Notes: generated by a model from the letters alone, not told the origin. A DNA stretch of 64,000 nt from Ovis canadensis (GCF_042477335.2 NC_091255.1:17772501-17836500), one strand, 5' to 3'; shown: positions 12,350-23,535, counted from the stretch's first letter. Numbers and translations are program-made.

Positions 12350-13600
12350 GCTGTTGTTTTTCAGTCACTTAGTTGAGTCCAACTCTTTGTGACCCCATGG
12401 ACTGCAGCACACCAGGCTTCTCTGTCCTTCACTATCTCCTAGAGTCTGCTCAAACTCATGTCCATTGAGTCGACGATGCCATCCAACCATCTCATCCTCT
12501 GTCATCCCCTTGTCCTCATGCCCTCAATCTTTTCCAGCAGCAGGGTCTTTTCCACTGAGTTGGCTCTTTGCATCAAAGTGTAGGAGTAAGGAGCATCAGT
12601 CCTTCCAGTGAATATTCAGGGTTCATTTCCTTTAGGATCAACTGGTTTGATCTCCTTGCAGTCCAAGGGACCCTCAAGAGTCTTCTCCGGCACCACAGTT
12701 TGAAAACATGAATTCTTCAGCAATCATCTCTATATGACTACTGGAAAAACTATAGCTTTGACAATACGGACATTTGTCGGCAAAGTGATGCCTCTGCTTT
12801 TTAATATACCGTCTAGTTTGTAATAGCTTTTCTTTCAAGGAGCAAGCGTCTTTTAATTTCATGGCTGCAGTCACTGTCCACAGTGATTTTGGAGCCCAAG
12901 AAAAGTCTGTCACTGTCTCCATTTTTTCCCCATCTATTTGACATGAGGTGATGGGACCAGATGCCATGATCTTAGTTTTTTGAATGTTGAGTTTTAAGCC
13001 AGCTTTTTCACTCTCCTCTTTCACCTTCATCAAGAGGCTCTTTATTTCCTCTTCACTTTCTGCTATTAGGTATCATGTGCATATCTAAGGCTACTGATAT
13101 TTCTCCCAGCAATCTTAATTACAGCTTGGGATGCATCCAGGCTGGCATTTCGCATGATGTACTCTGCATGTAAGTTAAAAACCCAGGGTGACAACATACA
13201 GCCTTGATTTACTTCTTTCCCAATTTGGAACCAATCCATTGTTCCAAGTCCAGTTCTAACTACTGCTTCTTGACCTGCATACAGGTTTCTCAGGAGGCAG
13301 GTAAGGTGGTCTGATATTCCCATCTCTTTAAGTATTTTCCACAGTTGGTTGTGATCCACATAGTTGAAGGCTTTAGCATAGTCAATGAAGCAGATGTTTT
13401 TCTGGAATTCTCTTGCTTTTTCTACGATCCAGCGATGTTGGGAATTTGATCTCTCGTTCCTCTGCCTTTTCTAAATCCAGCTTGAACATCTGGAATTTCT
13501 TTGTTCATGTACTATTGAAGCCTTGGCTTGAAGGATTCAGACCATTACCTTGCTAGCATGTGAAATGAGTGCAAGAATGTGGTAGTTTGAACATTCTTTG
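12350..13600 (-). mobile_element. BovB LINE, degenerate, minus strand
   Basis: 5'-truncated BovB from the tail (CAGTCACTTAGTTGAGTCC) back through the RT to the KVMLKILQ region near 13.55 kb. The frame is broken and the catalytic motif reads Y-A-H-D (near 13075). Inserted in the same L1 as the 9-kb copy. Confidence 0.9.
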
Positions 13601-14239
13601 TCATACCTCCCTGATAAACTGTTCATCATTATGAAGTGGCCCTCTTTTTAACACTCTAGGTCTCAAGGTCTGTTTTATCTGATATTTAAGAATAATCATA
13701 CCAGCCACCTCATACTTTCACTTTGCATGTTCTTTTTCTATCCACTTACTTTCAATACATGTCTCCTGTAGTCAGCTTACAGTAGGAGTTTCCCCTTTAC
13801 TCTAGCAACTCTGCCTTTGACATTTTAAGACCATTTACGTATATAATAGTTGTTTTTGGTTGAATCTGGGCCAACCACTTTATTACTTGTTTTCTCTTTT
13901 CCTTATTTTTCATTTCTTTCTTCCTCCTTTCCTGCCTTTTTTTTTTTTTTGGATTATTTTATTATGTTGGTGATTATCCCGGAAACTATAATATGTCTCC
14001 TTGTTTTCTTCTTCCTGAAGAACACCCTGCAGAACTTTCTTTAATGTTTATCTGCTGTGGTGCGTGCTCTCGATTTTGTGTTTATCTGAAAATGTCTTCG
14101 TTTTTGCCGTCATCACTGAAGAATGTTTTTCCTGGGTAGAGATTTCCAGGACTCCAGATTTCTTTTAGTATATTGAAAATATGATTCTACTCCTTTCTGG
14201 CTTCCATTGCTGTTGTTCAGAAATAAGCTGTTAGTCTAA

Positions 14240-14390
14240 CTCAGGGCTTGGCAAATTACAACCTCTAGGTCAAACTGGGCCCAGCACCTGGTTTTTGTAA
14301 ACAAAGTTTTACTGAAATATAGCCACAAGCATTCACTTATGTATTATCTATGACTGCTTTAGTGCTACAACAGCACAACTGAATAGTTAA
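14240..14390 (-). repeat. Fragment of old hAT-like DNA transposon
   Basis: Contains GGGCTTGGCAAATTACAACC and TTTGTAAACAAAGTTTTACTG, seen in a common mammalian non-autonomous DNA element; a related fuller copy lies at 42.41 kb. Confidence 0.4.
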
Positions 14391-14399
14391 ACAGAGATC

Positions 14400-14855
14400 A
14401 TATGGTACTGGCATAAATACCGAAAAACAGACCAATGGACTGGAATAGAGACCTGAAATAAATCCTCACACGTATGGTCAATCACCTTGAACAAGGATGC
14501 CAAAAACACGCAATGGGGAAAGGTCTCTGCAACAAATGTGCTGGGAAAACTGGATGTCCATATGCAAGAGAACCAAGGTGGAACCTTATCTTACATCGTC
14601 TACAAATACTAACTCAAAATGGATTAAAGACCTAAATATAAGACCTGAAACTATAAAACATCTGAAAGAAAACACAGTGGAAAAACTGTATGATACTGGG
14701 CTTGGCAATGGTTTCTTGGATACGACACCAAAAGCACAGGCAACAAAAGCAAAAACAGACACATGGGACAACATCAAACTTAAAAATTTCTGTGCATCGA
14801 AGGACACAGTCAACAGAAGGACTGTGAACAGAATATTAGCTAAATTAATGTGATC
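14400..14855 (+). mobile_element. L1 ORF2 3' fragment, plus strand
   Basis: A 118-codon open stretch (14497-14853) resembles the C-terminal part of L1 ORF2 (WMSICKRTKVEPYLTSS, WDNIKLKNFCASKDTVNR). Opposite orientation to the L1 on its left, so a separate insertion or an inverted piece. Confidence 0.65.
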
Positions 14856-15247
14856 TTGAACAAGTTCCTTATCCTCTCCAAGCTTAAGTTTCCTGATCTT
14901 TAAGTAGACGACAATACCGCTTTCATCAAGTCTGTAGTATGGCATAAAAATGAGTATGCAGTGAATATTCACTACTGCCCTTTTCTAAATTGCCTTTAAA
15001 GTCTATGCCATCTTCAGTGGTAAGAAATCATCATCCCTGATTACAGACTGGATCATATACTCAACTAAAAGCAACTGTGTAAGCTAAGTTTACCAAATAA
15101 AATGAGTGGTCCAGATAGTTTTTGGTCAGTAGGAAAAGAGCAAATAAGCCAAGATGGTGGTGGTCAGGCTCTCTCTCCTCATGCTCTCTCTCTCTCTCTC
15201 ACCCCACGTTTTGTAAATAATGACTGCGTAACAACTGAGATCATTTA

Positions 15248-15435
15248 TAGGGCTTCTCTTGTGGCTCAGATGGTAAAGAATCAGCCTGCAATGTGAGAGA
15301 CCTGGGTTCGATCCCTGGGTTGGGAAGATCCCCTGGAGAAGGGAAAGGCTATCCACTCCAGTACTCTGGCCTGGAGAATTCCGTGGACTGTACAGTCCAT
15401 GGGGTCGCAGAGAGTTGGATAACACTGAGCGTGTG
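15248..15435 (+). repeat. Bov-tA SINE
   Basis: Forward Bov-tA: GGCTTCTCTTGTGGCTCAGA, GGGTTCGATCCCTGGGTTGG, ATGGGGTCGCAGAGAGTTGG. A (CT)n tract lies just upstream at about 15185-15200. Confidence 0.9.
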
Positions 15436-15439
15436 TGTC

Positions 15440-16488
15440 GTGAGGTACTTGCTTGGCCATGGGCTCCTTTTGTTCTGTAAGCATATGTAAGTTCCACCTG
15501 GAAAGCCCTTGAGCGAGGTTGTTATGTCTGCTGCTATGGCTGCTGTACCAGCCAGGAGAGAAGAAACAGCTGCAATTCCTACAGCTCCTTCAGTTTTCAT
15601 CCAACCTCTTAGCTCACACCTTGCCTACCCTGCATTCAGCAAACGGTGCATACAGTATGAACAGGGAGACATGGTCTAAATGGCACTTTGCAGAAAGAAC
15701 CTTGTGAGTCTAAACAATACCTCGATCATATTATTATTAGCTTACTTTTGGGGAAAATTCTCCAGAAGTTCCCAAGATTCTTCCGATTTTTATAGGTTAA
15801 AATGACTGACCTGATTGCTTAATTCACTGAATTGCACACCTCTGACATGCATATAATTTAATAATATTCACACTGTCTACTGAAGACTTTGATGACTTGG
15901 TTTTGGATCATATCATATAAGAAACATGTTTTATTAGATGTCACTATTTTCTTAACAAAGATTCTGTCCATACCTCTAGAAAGAGTAACACCAACTGTAC
16001 TAAAACAATCACCAACTCTGGGCTCCTACAAACCACAAGAAAAATCCCACTGATAGAGAGTCATACTTTATAATATGCTCAGGGTAATATCTTTAATGTC
16101 CATCTAATTTTTTCTTGCCACAATTTAAGAACATGCCATTTTGTACTATACTTTGCTAATAAAAGAACAAGTACTTCTGTAATTACAAAGTCTTTGGCAT
16201 CTGAAACAGTTATTAAATTGTCTTTCATCCTTGCATTCTCCTAGTTAAGTAATCCAAATTCTTTTGCTTTTACTTATTATGTTCTCTTTTCAAAAGCTCA
16301 TATTTTTACATGCGATACTGAAATATAATTTGTACTTAACTTTACAGGGATAATTAAGAAACAGTTAAAATTACAGTTATATTAAACAGCAATGTGATAA
16401 GTATAATTATGAATAATGAATGAAGACCATTCAGAAATTAATTCCACACTATGATTCTACTGTGAGCATTCCAGGGCACAATCCTTAC
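15440..16488. other. HSF5 intron 5, exon-proximal unique sequence
   Basis: AT-rich sequence with no repeat I can name and no additional exon signal. Confidence 0.5.
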
Positions 16489-16666
16489 CAGGGGACTTTC
16501 CTTGCTGTGAGTTGCTTCTTCGCTCTCTATATCTGGCTGGAGTGGATAAACTCATGTCTTTACTAGGCTTGCTAGCAGGCCCCATTTCTGAAATAAGGAA
16601 TCCCATTTGTTCTGAAGGCAAGATATTCTCAGGTGGACTGGTCTGGCATTTTATACTGGCATCCAC
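16489..16666 (-). CDS. HSF5: HSF5 coding exon 5
   Basis: 178 nt, residues 541-599, VDASIKCQTSPPENILPSEQ to RRSNSQQGKSP, then one base of the next codon. Acceptor TTTTAG, donor GTAAGG. The expected last exon would start by completing an Asp codon and add about two dozen residues; I did not find it in the window. Confidence 0.95.
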
Positions 16667-18508
16667 CTAAAATATTAAACCCACTCATTATTCCAAATTT
16701 CCCCCAAATAGCTACTTAAAGTTAAGATACTTTATCAGAAGAGTTCTATTATAGAAAAATGATCCAACAAACATGATCTTTTTAATCCTTATGAATGACA
16801 CTATCCAATTTTGCTAAGCTAATCTGAATCTTTGTTAGTAAGATGTATATTTCCCCATAAAGAAACCACTGAAATGTCTATGGAGCTAAAATATTTACTT
16901 ATGACCAGAGGAAGATTCACCATGAAGCTTCATTTTTTAAATGAAATTCACACATACAATTTATAACTAGTTAATACCACTACCTTTTCCCATTCTAACA
17001 TCTCTTCCATCAGATTTCCCTTCTTGGTGATACTGGAATGGCCGTAGGTATGATCCTGTTGGATGATGTCAGAGGGGCTGTGAATACTTTATTCTACTAA
17101 TTTTGTGGGGGGTTTTTGTCTTAATAAAGCTCTCAAAATTGTATAAGCTTCAGCCCATATAAAATCTTGATCTGCCTTGCTTATGATACATAGATTTCTT
17201 TCTTGGAGTTCCTATGTTTTCTTCAGAATACCTAATCCCTTTGTCAAGTTGACCAATTTCAGAAATATTCTATTTATTAATGAATTTATTTTAAAATAAA
17301 ACTATATAATGAAGTAGGGCTAGAAGATCAAAATACAGCTTTCAAGAGCTGTGATATCCAAATTTTTTTAAAGAAACTGTGTGAATGCAATTTTAAAATA
17401 TGAAATCTGATATTTTGGATGTGACTATGAAGGAATAAAGACACATTTCATGGTCTTTTCACAGGCATATTTGAAACACAAAGGGCCTATCTTTGGTATA
17501 CTGAATGTATATTATTATTTTAATACATAGTACTCTGGGTCTCAATGTTTGGGCTCAAAAAGGACAATGAGTTGATAGAAATCTTAAGACATTTGACCCT
17601 TAAGTTAGCCAGAAAAGAATGCATTAAAAAAAACTGCCCAGGGGACTTCACTCACTGTCCAGAGGTTAAGATTCCATGCTCGCACTCCTGAGGGCCCAGG
17701 TTTAGTCCCTGGTTAGGGAACTAAAATCCCATGAGCCACATGGTGTGACCAAAATACACACACAACTGCCAAAAAATTATCTTGTGAACTTCTAAAAATG
17801 AAGACATATTCAACTCCATTAAAGAAAAAAATCCAAAATGAAAGACGAAAAATAAAAACTTAATCACAAAAGTGATTTTAATTTGGATATACTTTTATTT
17901 TTTAGAATGCGAGTTTATTCATTTTCTGGTCATAAGCTAGCAGTGATCAAAGATTAGTCTCTACCTTCAGAATATATCTCTCAAACCAGAGTCAGAATTC
18001 TGCTTAAGGAATGAGAATATTAGCAAGGAAATTCACACACAGTATGCTCTCAAGTCAAATTACAATTCAATAATGTTGTAAGAAAGTATGAAAATATTTC
18101 CAACCATCTCCTTACCTCCATGCTACAAATGGCCAGGAAAGTCCTGATGTTATCTATGAGATAAACCATCCATCTGAGAAGTGGAATTTAACCAGGCAGG
18201 CACACCTAGTCCATTCAAATTAAATTTGGAAGCGAAACTCAAAGGATGTTTTTAACATGAAAATATTGATAAGTCTTATACCACAGTGCTCATTCAAACC
18301 ATAACATAGTGAGAGCACGCCTGACAGTTAAGGTTACTTCTTTCTGAAATGCTTTGTGCAGAACCACTGGGACATGATCCTTCTGGAAAGCATAATGAAC
18401 TCGTATTGAACCCAAATAGAACCAGGACAAAGTCCCCACTACAACAGTCCTTAGCAAGAAGCACCAGGTACCTCTGAACATTACTAGGAATTTTTCTTCG
18501 CCTCTTAC
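16667..18508. other. HSF5 intron 4
   Basis: 1.84 kb, AT-rich; only a CHR-type SINE at 17641-17770 is recognisable. Confidence 0.7.
17641..17770 (+). repeat. CHR-type SINE
   Basis: GGGACTTCACTCACTGTCCA through GGGAACTAAAATCCCATGAG, diverged, ending in a CA-rich tail. Confidence 0.75.
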
Positions 18509-19030
18509 CTGGTGTGTGCTGAATGGTAGCCCTTCCTGAACAAATACTACTGAAGATGGAGATGGATTATGACTTAGCTGTTCCTTCAGTTTGATGTGAG
18601 CTTGCTGGTTGATTGCAGACTCTTGCATTGTAGCATTTTCAACAGGCTGAGCTGGGTGGATGGTATAGATGTACTCAGGTGACTGCGGTAGAGAGCTGGT
18701 AATTGCCTGTTCTGTTCCGACCACAAAAGACGTAATATCTGAGCCTACAGGAGTAAGTGGCTCCAGCTGGCTAGCCTGGCTTATGGAAGATGGATTGCTG
18801 TTGTTTGAATTAGCTAGGATATGTTGGCCTCTATTAGACTGGGATGTTGAGCACTGATTCTCAACTGGCTCCACCTTGACCATCTCCAATTTAGGGGAGG
18901 AATGCAACTCATCTACTATCTGAAAAACAGCCTCTAGGTTTACTTCTGTCTTTTTATTTTCATCAGTAGCACTGCAAGGCCAATTAGAAGGCAGAAATTC
19001 AACTGGATAGGAAGACTGCATTGGAGGATT
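18509..19030 (-). CDS. HSF5: HSF5 coding exon 4
   Basis: 174 codons, residues 367-540, NPPMQSSYPVEFLPSNWPCS to VVFVQEGLPFSTHQ, acidic and Ser/Asn/Gln-rich. Acceptor TTCCCAG, donor GTAAGA, phase 0 on both sides. The open frame runs past both splice sites, but the extra sequence is intron. Confidence 0.96.
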
Positions 19031-19924
19031 CTGGGAAAAGAGAAAACAGAATTCTTTGGATAGAAAATCAAATATGAGATTAAGGAAGAAAGCAAAAACA
19101 TTTATGCTGATGAATGCTAAACATGAATTTAACTTGAAGTTCACTAAGAAAACCTGAATGCCAGTCAAGTTTTCGGCAGTGGTTCCTTTAACTCTACTGT
19201 TAGCATTAGCACACGAACTATTGTACATCAACCGCTATGCTAAGTTTTAATATTGGAATGGACCAATAATTTTCAGGGTTAAAGCACACAAAATCAAAAA
19301 AAAGCTACAGTATCCAAATACTTATTTGCTGATAAAAATGTCTATGTAAAAAGTCTTTCGGAAAGGCTGACAGACAAAAACATACACTGTTTTAGGAATG
19401 TAGTAAGGAAGTAAACACAGGCTGCTCTCAAGTCCACCAACGCTTCAACAGATTCAGAGGGAGATACTGATATTCCGTTCCAAATAATCTGGGGGAAAAA
19501 TGGATGGAATATCAAATGTCCCTTGTTGAGATTATTTTAATACTAAAACAACTGATTAAAATAGCTGTCACTTTTAGACTGATATCTTTAAGATGCATTC
19601 TCTTATACACAGTACTATGCACAATTACATCTGATGAAAAACCACCTCAAGCTATGAACACAGAATTCTGAAGTAACGATTAAACAAAACATGTAATGAG
19701 TTGTTACCAAATGCAGAGCTTTGCATAGAGTAGGTATTCAATAATTGTTTGTTGACTATATCAGGTTATAAACATAAGATACGGAAGAGTTACAATTGAA
19801 TAAAATAGGTAGTGAGTCAATGTCTCCAAACACACTACAAAGATTGTATCAATAATTCGAAGGCCACTAATGCCAAAATGTAAATTTAAATGGCTTAAAT
19901 ATCAAGCTATTATACTATAGCTAT

Positions 19925-20165
19925 ACACCATTTATTGAGTTCTTACTATGTGCTAGGCATACACAAAGTGCTTTCTCTACATTATTTCATTTAATCCTCA
20001 TAAGAGGTCAATGAAATGTGATAATGTCCATTTCCAAATAGTGGAACTGAAGTTCAGAGAAGCTTCATAATTTATTCAAAGTCACAATGAAATAACTAAC
20101 AGAGCCAGGTTTCAAACCTAGGTTCGCCTGACTCCAGAATTCTTGCTCTTAACCATTACAATATA
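19925..20165 (-). repeat. MIR, nearly full length
   Basis: Reverse MIR: CTTACTATGTGCTAGGCATA, TTAATCCTCATAAGAGGTCA, then AACCTAGGTTCGCCTGACTC and CTCTTAACCATTACAATAT. Confidence 0.7.
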
Positions 20166-20277
20166 TGGGCCACTCATGCACAGTCGCCACATCTACAGTC
20201 CAGCAAAACTTAGCCGCAGCTATTTCCAGAATGGCACCTGAAACACTTCCCTTTTTTCCATTCAAAAATTTTATGTC

Positions 20278-20585
20278 AGACTTCCCTGGTGATGCAGTAG
20301 GTAAGAATCCACCCGCCAATGCAGGGGACACGGGCTCTATCCCTGGTCCAGGAAGACTCCACACGTTGCAGGGCAACTAGAGCCCGAATGGCATGACTAC
20401 AGAGCCCGGGCGCTGCAAGTCCTGAAGGCCAGGAGCGCGGAGCCTGTCGTCTGCAACAGGACAGAGCAGAGCGATGGGCAGCCCTGAGCCATAAGGGAGA
20501 GAAGCCCCCGCTCATCACCGTAGAGGAAGTCAGCGCAAAGCAAGCAGTGAGGATGCGGCACACCCGAAATAAACAAACACATAAT
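20278..20585 (+). repeat. CHR-type SINE, GC-rich copy
   Basis: GACTTCCCTGGTGATGCAGT head, CTATCCCTGGTCCAGGAAGA middle, long GC-rich body and AAATAAACAAACACATAAT tail. Confidence 0.77.
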
Positions 20586-21358
20586 TTAAGAAAGCTTTTT
20601 AAATTAAAAGTTTTATGTCTACTTACCTCTGTTTTCCTACAATCAACATGTATTGCCTTTGCAGTAAGAAAACGTCTTTAAAGATGTTTTAAATGACTTT
20701 TTAAAACATAAAATATAATCAAAAAACACCAACACAGTATCTCTAGTATGACCCAGGGTAGAGAATCCCTGAATCTCCAGATAAGATCATCTAATTTGTG
20801 AGACAGACATGTCTTTCCAGTGGAAATGAAACAGCTTGACTAACATGCTTGATGGTATCTGTCATTAAATATGTCCATCTAAGTCCCCTTGATTGGATTC
20901 TGTACTCTCCAAACAACAATCTCATTATAATTTGATTTCCAATGTTTATTTTCTAAATTAAAAAAAGGAATGCTCTTTTGAGTACTGGAATGCCACTAAT
21001 AAGGTATTTTCTTAAGAGTGGAAACTATCATGATTACATGATATCAAAGGAAAACAATTCCAATCTCTAAGCAACTGCAACATAAAAATACAAACAGGAT
21101 TTAATTTTATCCTAAAACTGGTAGTCTACAACATTTAGATCAAAGAAATTGCTTCCTAATAAATAATGAGAAAATGATTGAAGTGTGGTGTTGACAACAC
21201 AGGGGCTTTCTCATTTTTTACATCATTTTCCCTTTCTCCTTAAAAAAAAAAGTAATTATCTGTGCTATCTTGGAAAGATCTGTCATTTGGTGATTTATAT
21301 ACTTTTAGAGCTTACCTGGAAAAATGAATTATTTTACCACGGTAGTCAGTTTTACCAC

Positions 21359-21403
21359 TGCTGACAGTTAGTTGAACAACACTGTTTCAACTAACTGTCA
21401 GCA
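21359..21403. repeat. Perfect 18-bp inverted repeat, 9-nt loop
   Basis: TGCTGACAGTTAGTTGAA (21359-21376) is exactly reversed by TTCAACTAACTGTCAGCA (21386-21403) with a 9-nt spacer. It would fold as a stable hairpin in RNA from either strand. It may be a MITE relic or a small-RNA precursor; no family recognised. Confidence 0.85.
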
Positions 21404-21404
21404 A

Positions 21405-21575
21405 TGATGAAAATGTTCTGTGTGCTATAAAATTCAGTAGCCCCTAGCCATACAAAACTATTAAGCATCTGAAATGTGGCTAGTGACTGAGGAATGATTT
21501 TTAAATTTTATTTAACTTTAATTAATTTCAGTTTAAATATCCTACATGTGGCTAGGTGCCTAAGAGGAGGCCCAG
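21405..21575 (+). repeat. Old non-autonomous DNA-transposon-like repeat
   Basis: TGAAATGTGGCTAGTGACTG, a TTTAATTAATTTCAGTTTAA core and CTACATGTGGCTAGGTGCC match a common mammalian element whose name I cannot state safely. Confidence 0.4.
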
Positions 21576-21795
21576 AAGAGACAGCGTAGGCCTGGAAGAA
21601 TCCTCAGACATTACTTACGTCAACTCTTTTTTTTTTTTTTTTTTCTCCTTAGAATTGAGAAAAACTGAGGCCATAATCCACAGCTTACCTCTGGCTACTC
21701 ATTAAGATAAAATTACAGGCTGAAACTGTGTGTGGTCAACTGGGTAACTGTACTGTCCCTGATGCAGAGACTGTCCGCGGCGCCCAGCCTCTTAC

Positions 21796-21893
21796 CTGAA
21801 AGTAGCTGCAGTGTGCGTAGGAGGCGGCAGGGGGGGCGACACAGCTACTGAGCGCGTCCACGCGGGTGGGAGGCGAGCAGCACTGCAGCACAG
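21796..21893 (-). CDS. HSF5: HSF5 coding exon 3 (short, GC-rich)
   Basis: Ninety-eight nt, residues 334-366: VLQCCSPPTRVDALSSCV, then a Pro/Ala/Ser stretch to HCSYFQ. Acceptor TTGCAG, donor GTAAGA. Two bases complete Ala334, then 32 codons. Third positions are mostly G or C, unlike exons 2, 4 and 5, and the exon sits in a small CpG-dense patch. It is too short to stand out by open frame alone; I placed it by splice phase and by resemblance to the human segment. Confidence 0.9.
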
Positions 21894-22369
21894 CTGCAAC
21901 AAAGCCAGACAGAGAGCTGTCAACCCACGTACGCCCCCGCGGCCTTCAAGGCGCGCCTCTCTTTCAACCTGGAGCAAAATCTCCCCCAGGCTTTCCTTTG
22001 TGGGTGCAATACATTTAGTCCAATGGCGTGCCATTATTTGTTGAAAACAAACAGGAATAAAGCAATACTAAAAGTCACTTAAAAGGGTCATTTCTACTTT
22101 TATAAATGAATCCTTTAGCATCTAAGTATTTTGCTACATTTCTAATCAAACGTTTATTCTTAATGAAAGTAGTAATTTCCTTTTATTGAAAATATCAGAA
22201 CATATTCAAAATTCTAAAATAATTATTTCAATCATTTTAATAGTAACAAACATTTGGAGGAAGGTGTGTTTTTAAGTATAAAACAAGTATAAAAACTCTC
22301 CAAACACTCCTACTGAATGTACAATGCATCCAGTTAAATCTATGGAAAAAACTGTTTTATTCATTTAGC

Positions 22370-22780
22370 CAAGTGGTTAGGAATTCAGACCTAGAGCTAG
22401 ACTGTCTGCCTTTGGAGCCTAGCTATATAAACCTGAGGCTTCCCTGGTGACTTCCCTGGTAAAGAACCTGCCTACCAACGCAGGAGATGCAGGTTCAATC
22501 CATGGGTCAAGAAGACACCCTGGAGAAAGAAACAGCAACCCACTCCAGTATTCTTGCCTGGGAAATCCCAAGGACAGCGGAGCCTGGCAGGCTACAGTCC
22601 ATAGGGTTGAAAAAGAGTCAGACACAACTTAGTGACTAAAGAACAAGAACATAACTGGAATAAGGTTAATCCCTTTGGGCTTCCATTTCTGTATCCTATT
22701 ATTAATAGAACAGGAATAATAACAGTACCTACTAAGAACAACACTGGCATACAGTAAGCAATCAGTATACAAAGAGCTAA
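22370..22780 (+). repeat. MIR split by a Bov-tA insertion
   Basis: Left half CCAAGTGGTTAGGAATTCAG to CTATATAAACCTGA, right half GGGCTTCCATTTCTGTATCC to CAGTAAGCAATCAGTATA; the SINE at 22437-22652 lies between. Confidence 0.65.
22437..22652 (+). repeat. Bov-tA SINE
   Basis: GGCTTCCCTGGTGACTTCCC (with a local repeat of the first 11 bases) to AAAGAGTCAGACACAACTTA; complete monomer. Confidence 0.9.
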
Positions 22781-22880
22781 TGATTTTAGCTAAGGAAATA
22801 CATTTTCCAAACTTCCTCTTTATATAGTTAGGATACCATGAAAAGACTGAATTCTTTGTACTGGTATAGTCTTACTTACA

Positions 22881-23081
22881 GTGAAGTTAAAGTCACTCAG
22901 CCGTGTCCGACTCTTTGTGACCCCATGGAATAGTCCACAGAATTCTCCAGGCCAGAATTCTGGAGTGGGTAGCCATTCCCTTCTCCAGAAGATCTTCAGG
23001 GATCTTCCCAACTCAGGGATCAAACCCAAGTCTCCCACACTCCAGGAGGATTCTTTACCAGCTGCGCCACCAGGGAAGCCC
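22881..23081 (-). repeat. Bov-tA SINE
   Basis: Reverse Bov-tA from CACTCAGCCGTGTCCGACTC to GCGCCACCAGGGAAGCCC, with a short internal duplication of the GATCTTC block. Confidence 0.87.
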
Positions 23082-23200
23082 AAGAATACTGGAGTGGGTA
23101 GCATATCCCTTCTCCAGCAGATCTTCCCAAGTCAGGAATCAAACTGGGGTCTCCTGCATTGCAGGCAACCCCTTTACCAGCTCAGCTACCAGGGAAGTCC
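23082..23200 (-). repeat. Second, partial Bov-tA directly abutting
   Basis: AAGAATACTGGAGTGGGTAG to CAGCTACCAGGGAAGTCC repeats the right half of the preceding SINE; a tandem partial duplication or a second truncated insertion. Confidence 0.8.
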
Positions 23201-23309
23201 CCATACTTACAGATGCAGCCTTAATAATTGGTTGAGTCTCCTCTCTTCCAGAGAGAGAATCTCCAGAACGAATGAGAATCAGTTTTAACATCACACCTTT
23301 GGATTAAAG

Positions 23310-23535
23310 AGAGTATGACATTTACTGAGCACCTAACATATTCCAGGTACAGTCCAAGGTCCTTTACATGTATTGCCTCATTTAATCCAAACAACTGAAT
23401 GAGATATGAACATTACTTTACAAAAATCAGGAAATTAAAGCTCAGGGATGTTAAACAATGTGCTGAAAGTTCACAACGCTGATAGTGACAGAGGCAATCA
23501 TCAAACTGCAAAGTACATCCTCTTTAATGTATCAT
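23310..23535 (-). repeat. MIR
   Basis: Reverse MIR: ATTTACTGAGCACCTAACAT, CATTTAATCCAAACAACTG, GGAAATTAAAGCTCAGGGAT. Confidence 0.65.

Larger units (their letters stand above)
7640..14230 (-). mobile_element. Long L1 LINE remnant, minus strand, heavily interrupted
   Basis: Reverse-orientation L1 3' UTR and ORF2 sequence in pieces: about 7640-7735, 7950-8195, 8410-9014, 10149-11535, 11680-12345 and 13600-14230. Younger inserts interrupt it: Bov-tA at 7.74 kb, CHR at 8.2 and 11.5 kb, BovB at 9.0 and 12.35 kb. The pieces stay in L1 order, so this is one old insertion later hit at least five times. Many stops; dead. Confidence 0.6.
19031..21795. other. HSF5 intron 3
   Basis: 2.77 kb holding a MIR (19.9 kb), a CHR SINE (20.28 kb), a perfect hairpin (21.36 kb) and a small DNA-transposon-like repeat (21.4 kb); otherwise AT-rich and unremarkable. 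A T18 run ends about 21645. Confidence 0.7.

Noticed and set aside
14497..14853. 118-codon plus-strand frame as a small gene
   Set aside because: Matches L1 ORF2 C-terminus; a repeat fragment.
15248..15330. tRNA-like sequence with a GGTTCGATCCC box
   Set aside because: It is the head of a Bov-tA SINE; the same applies to the CHR copies. No cloverleaf tRNA gene is present.
18290..19231. 313-codon frame taken as one HSF5 exon
   Set aside because: Only 18509-19030 matches HSF5; the flanks begin exactly at splice acceptor and donor and read as intron.
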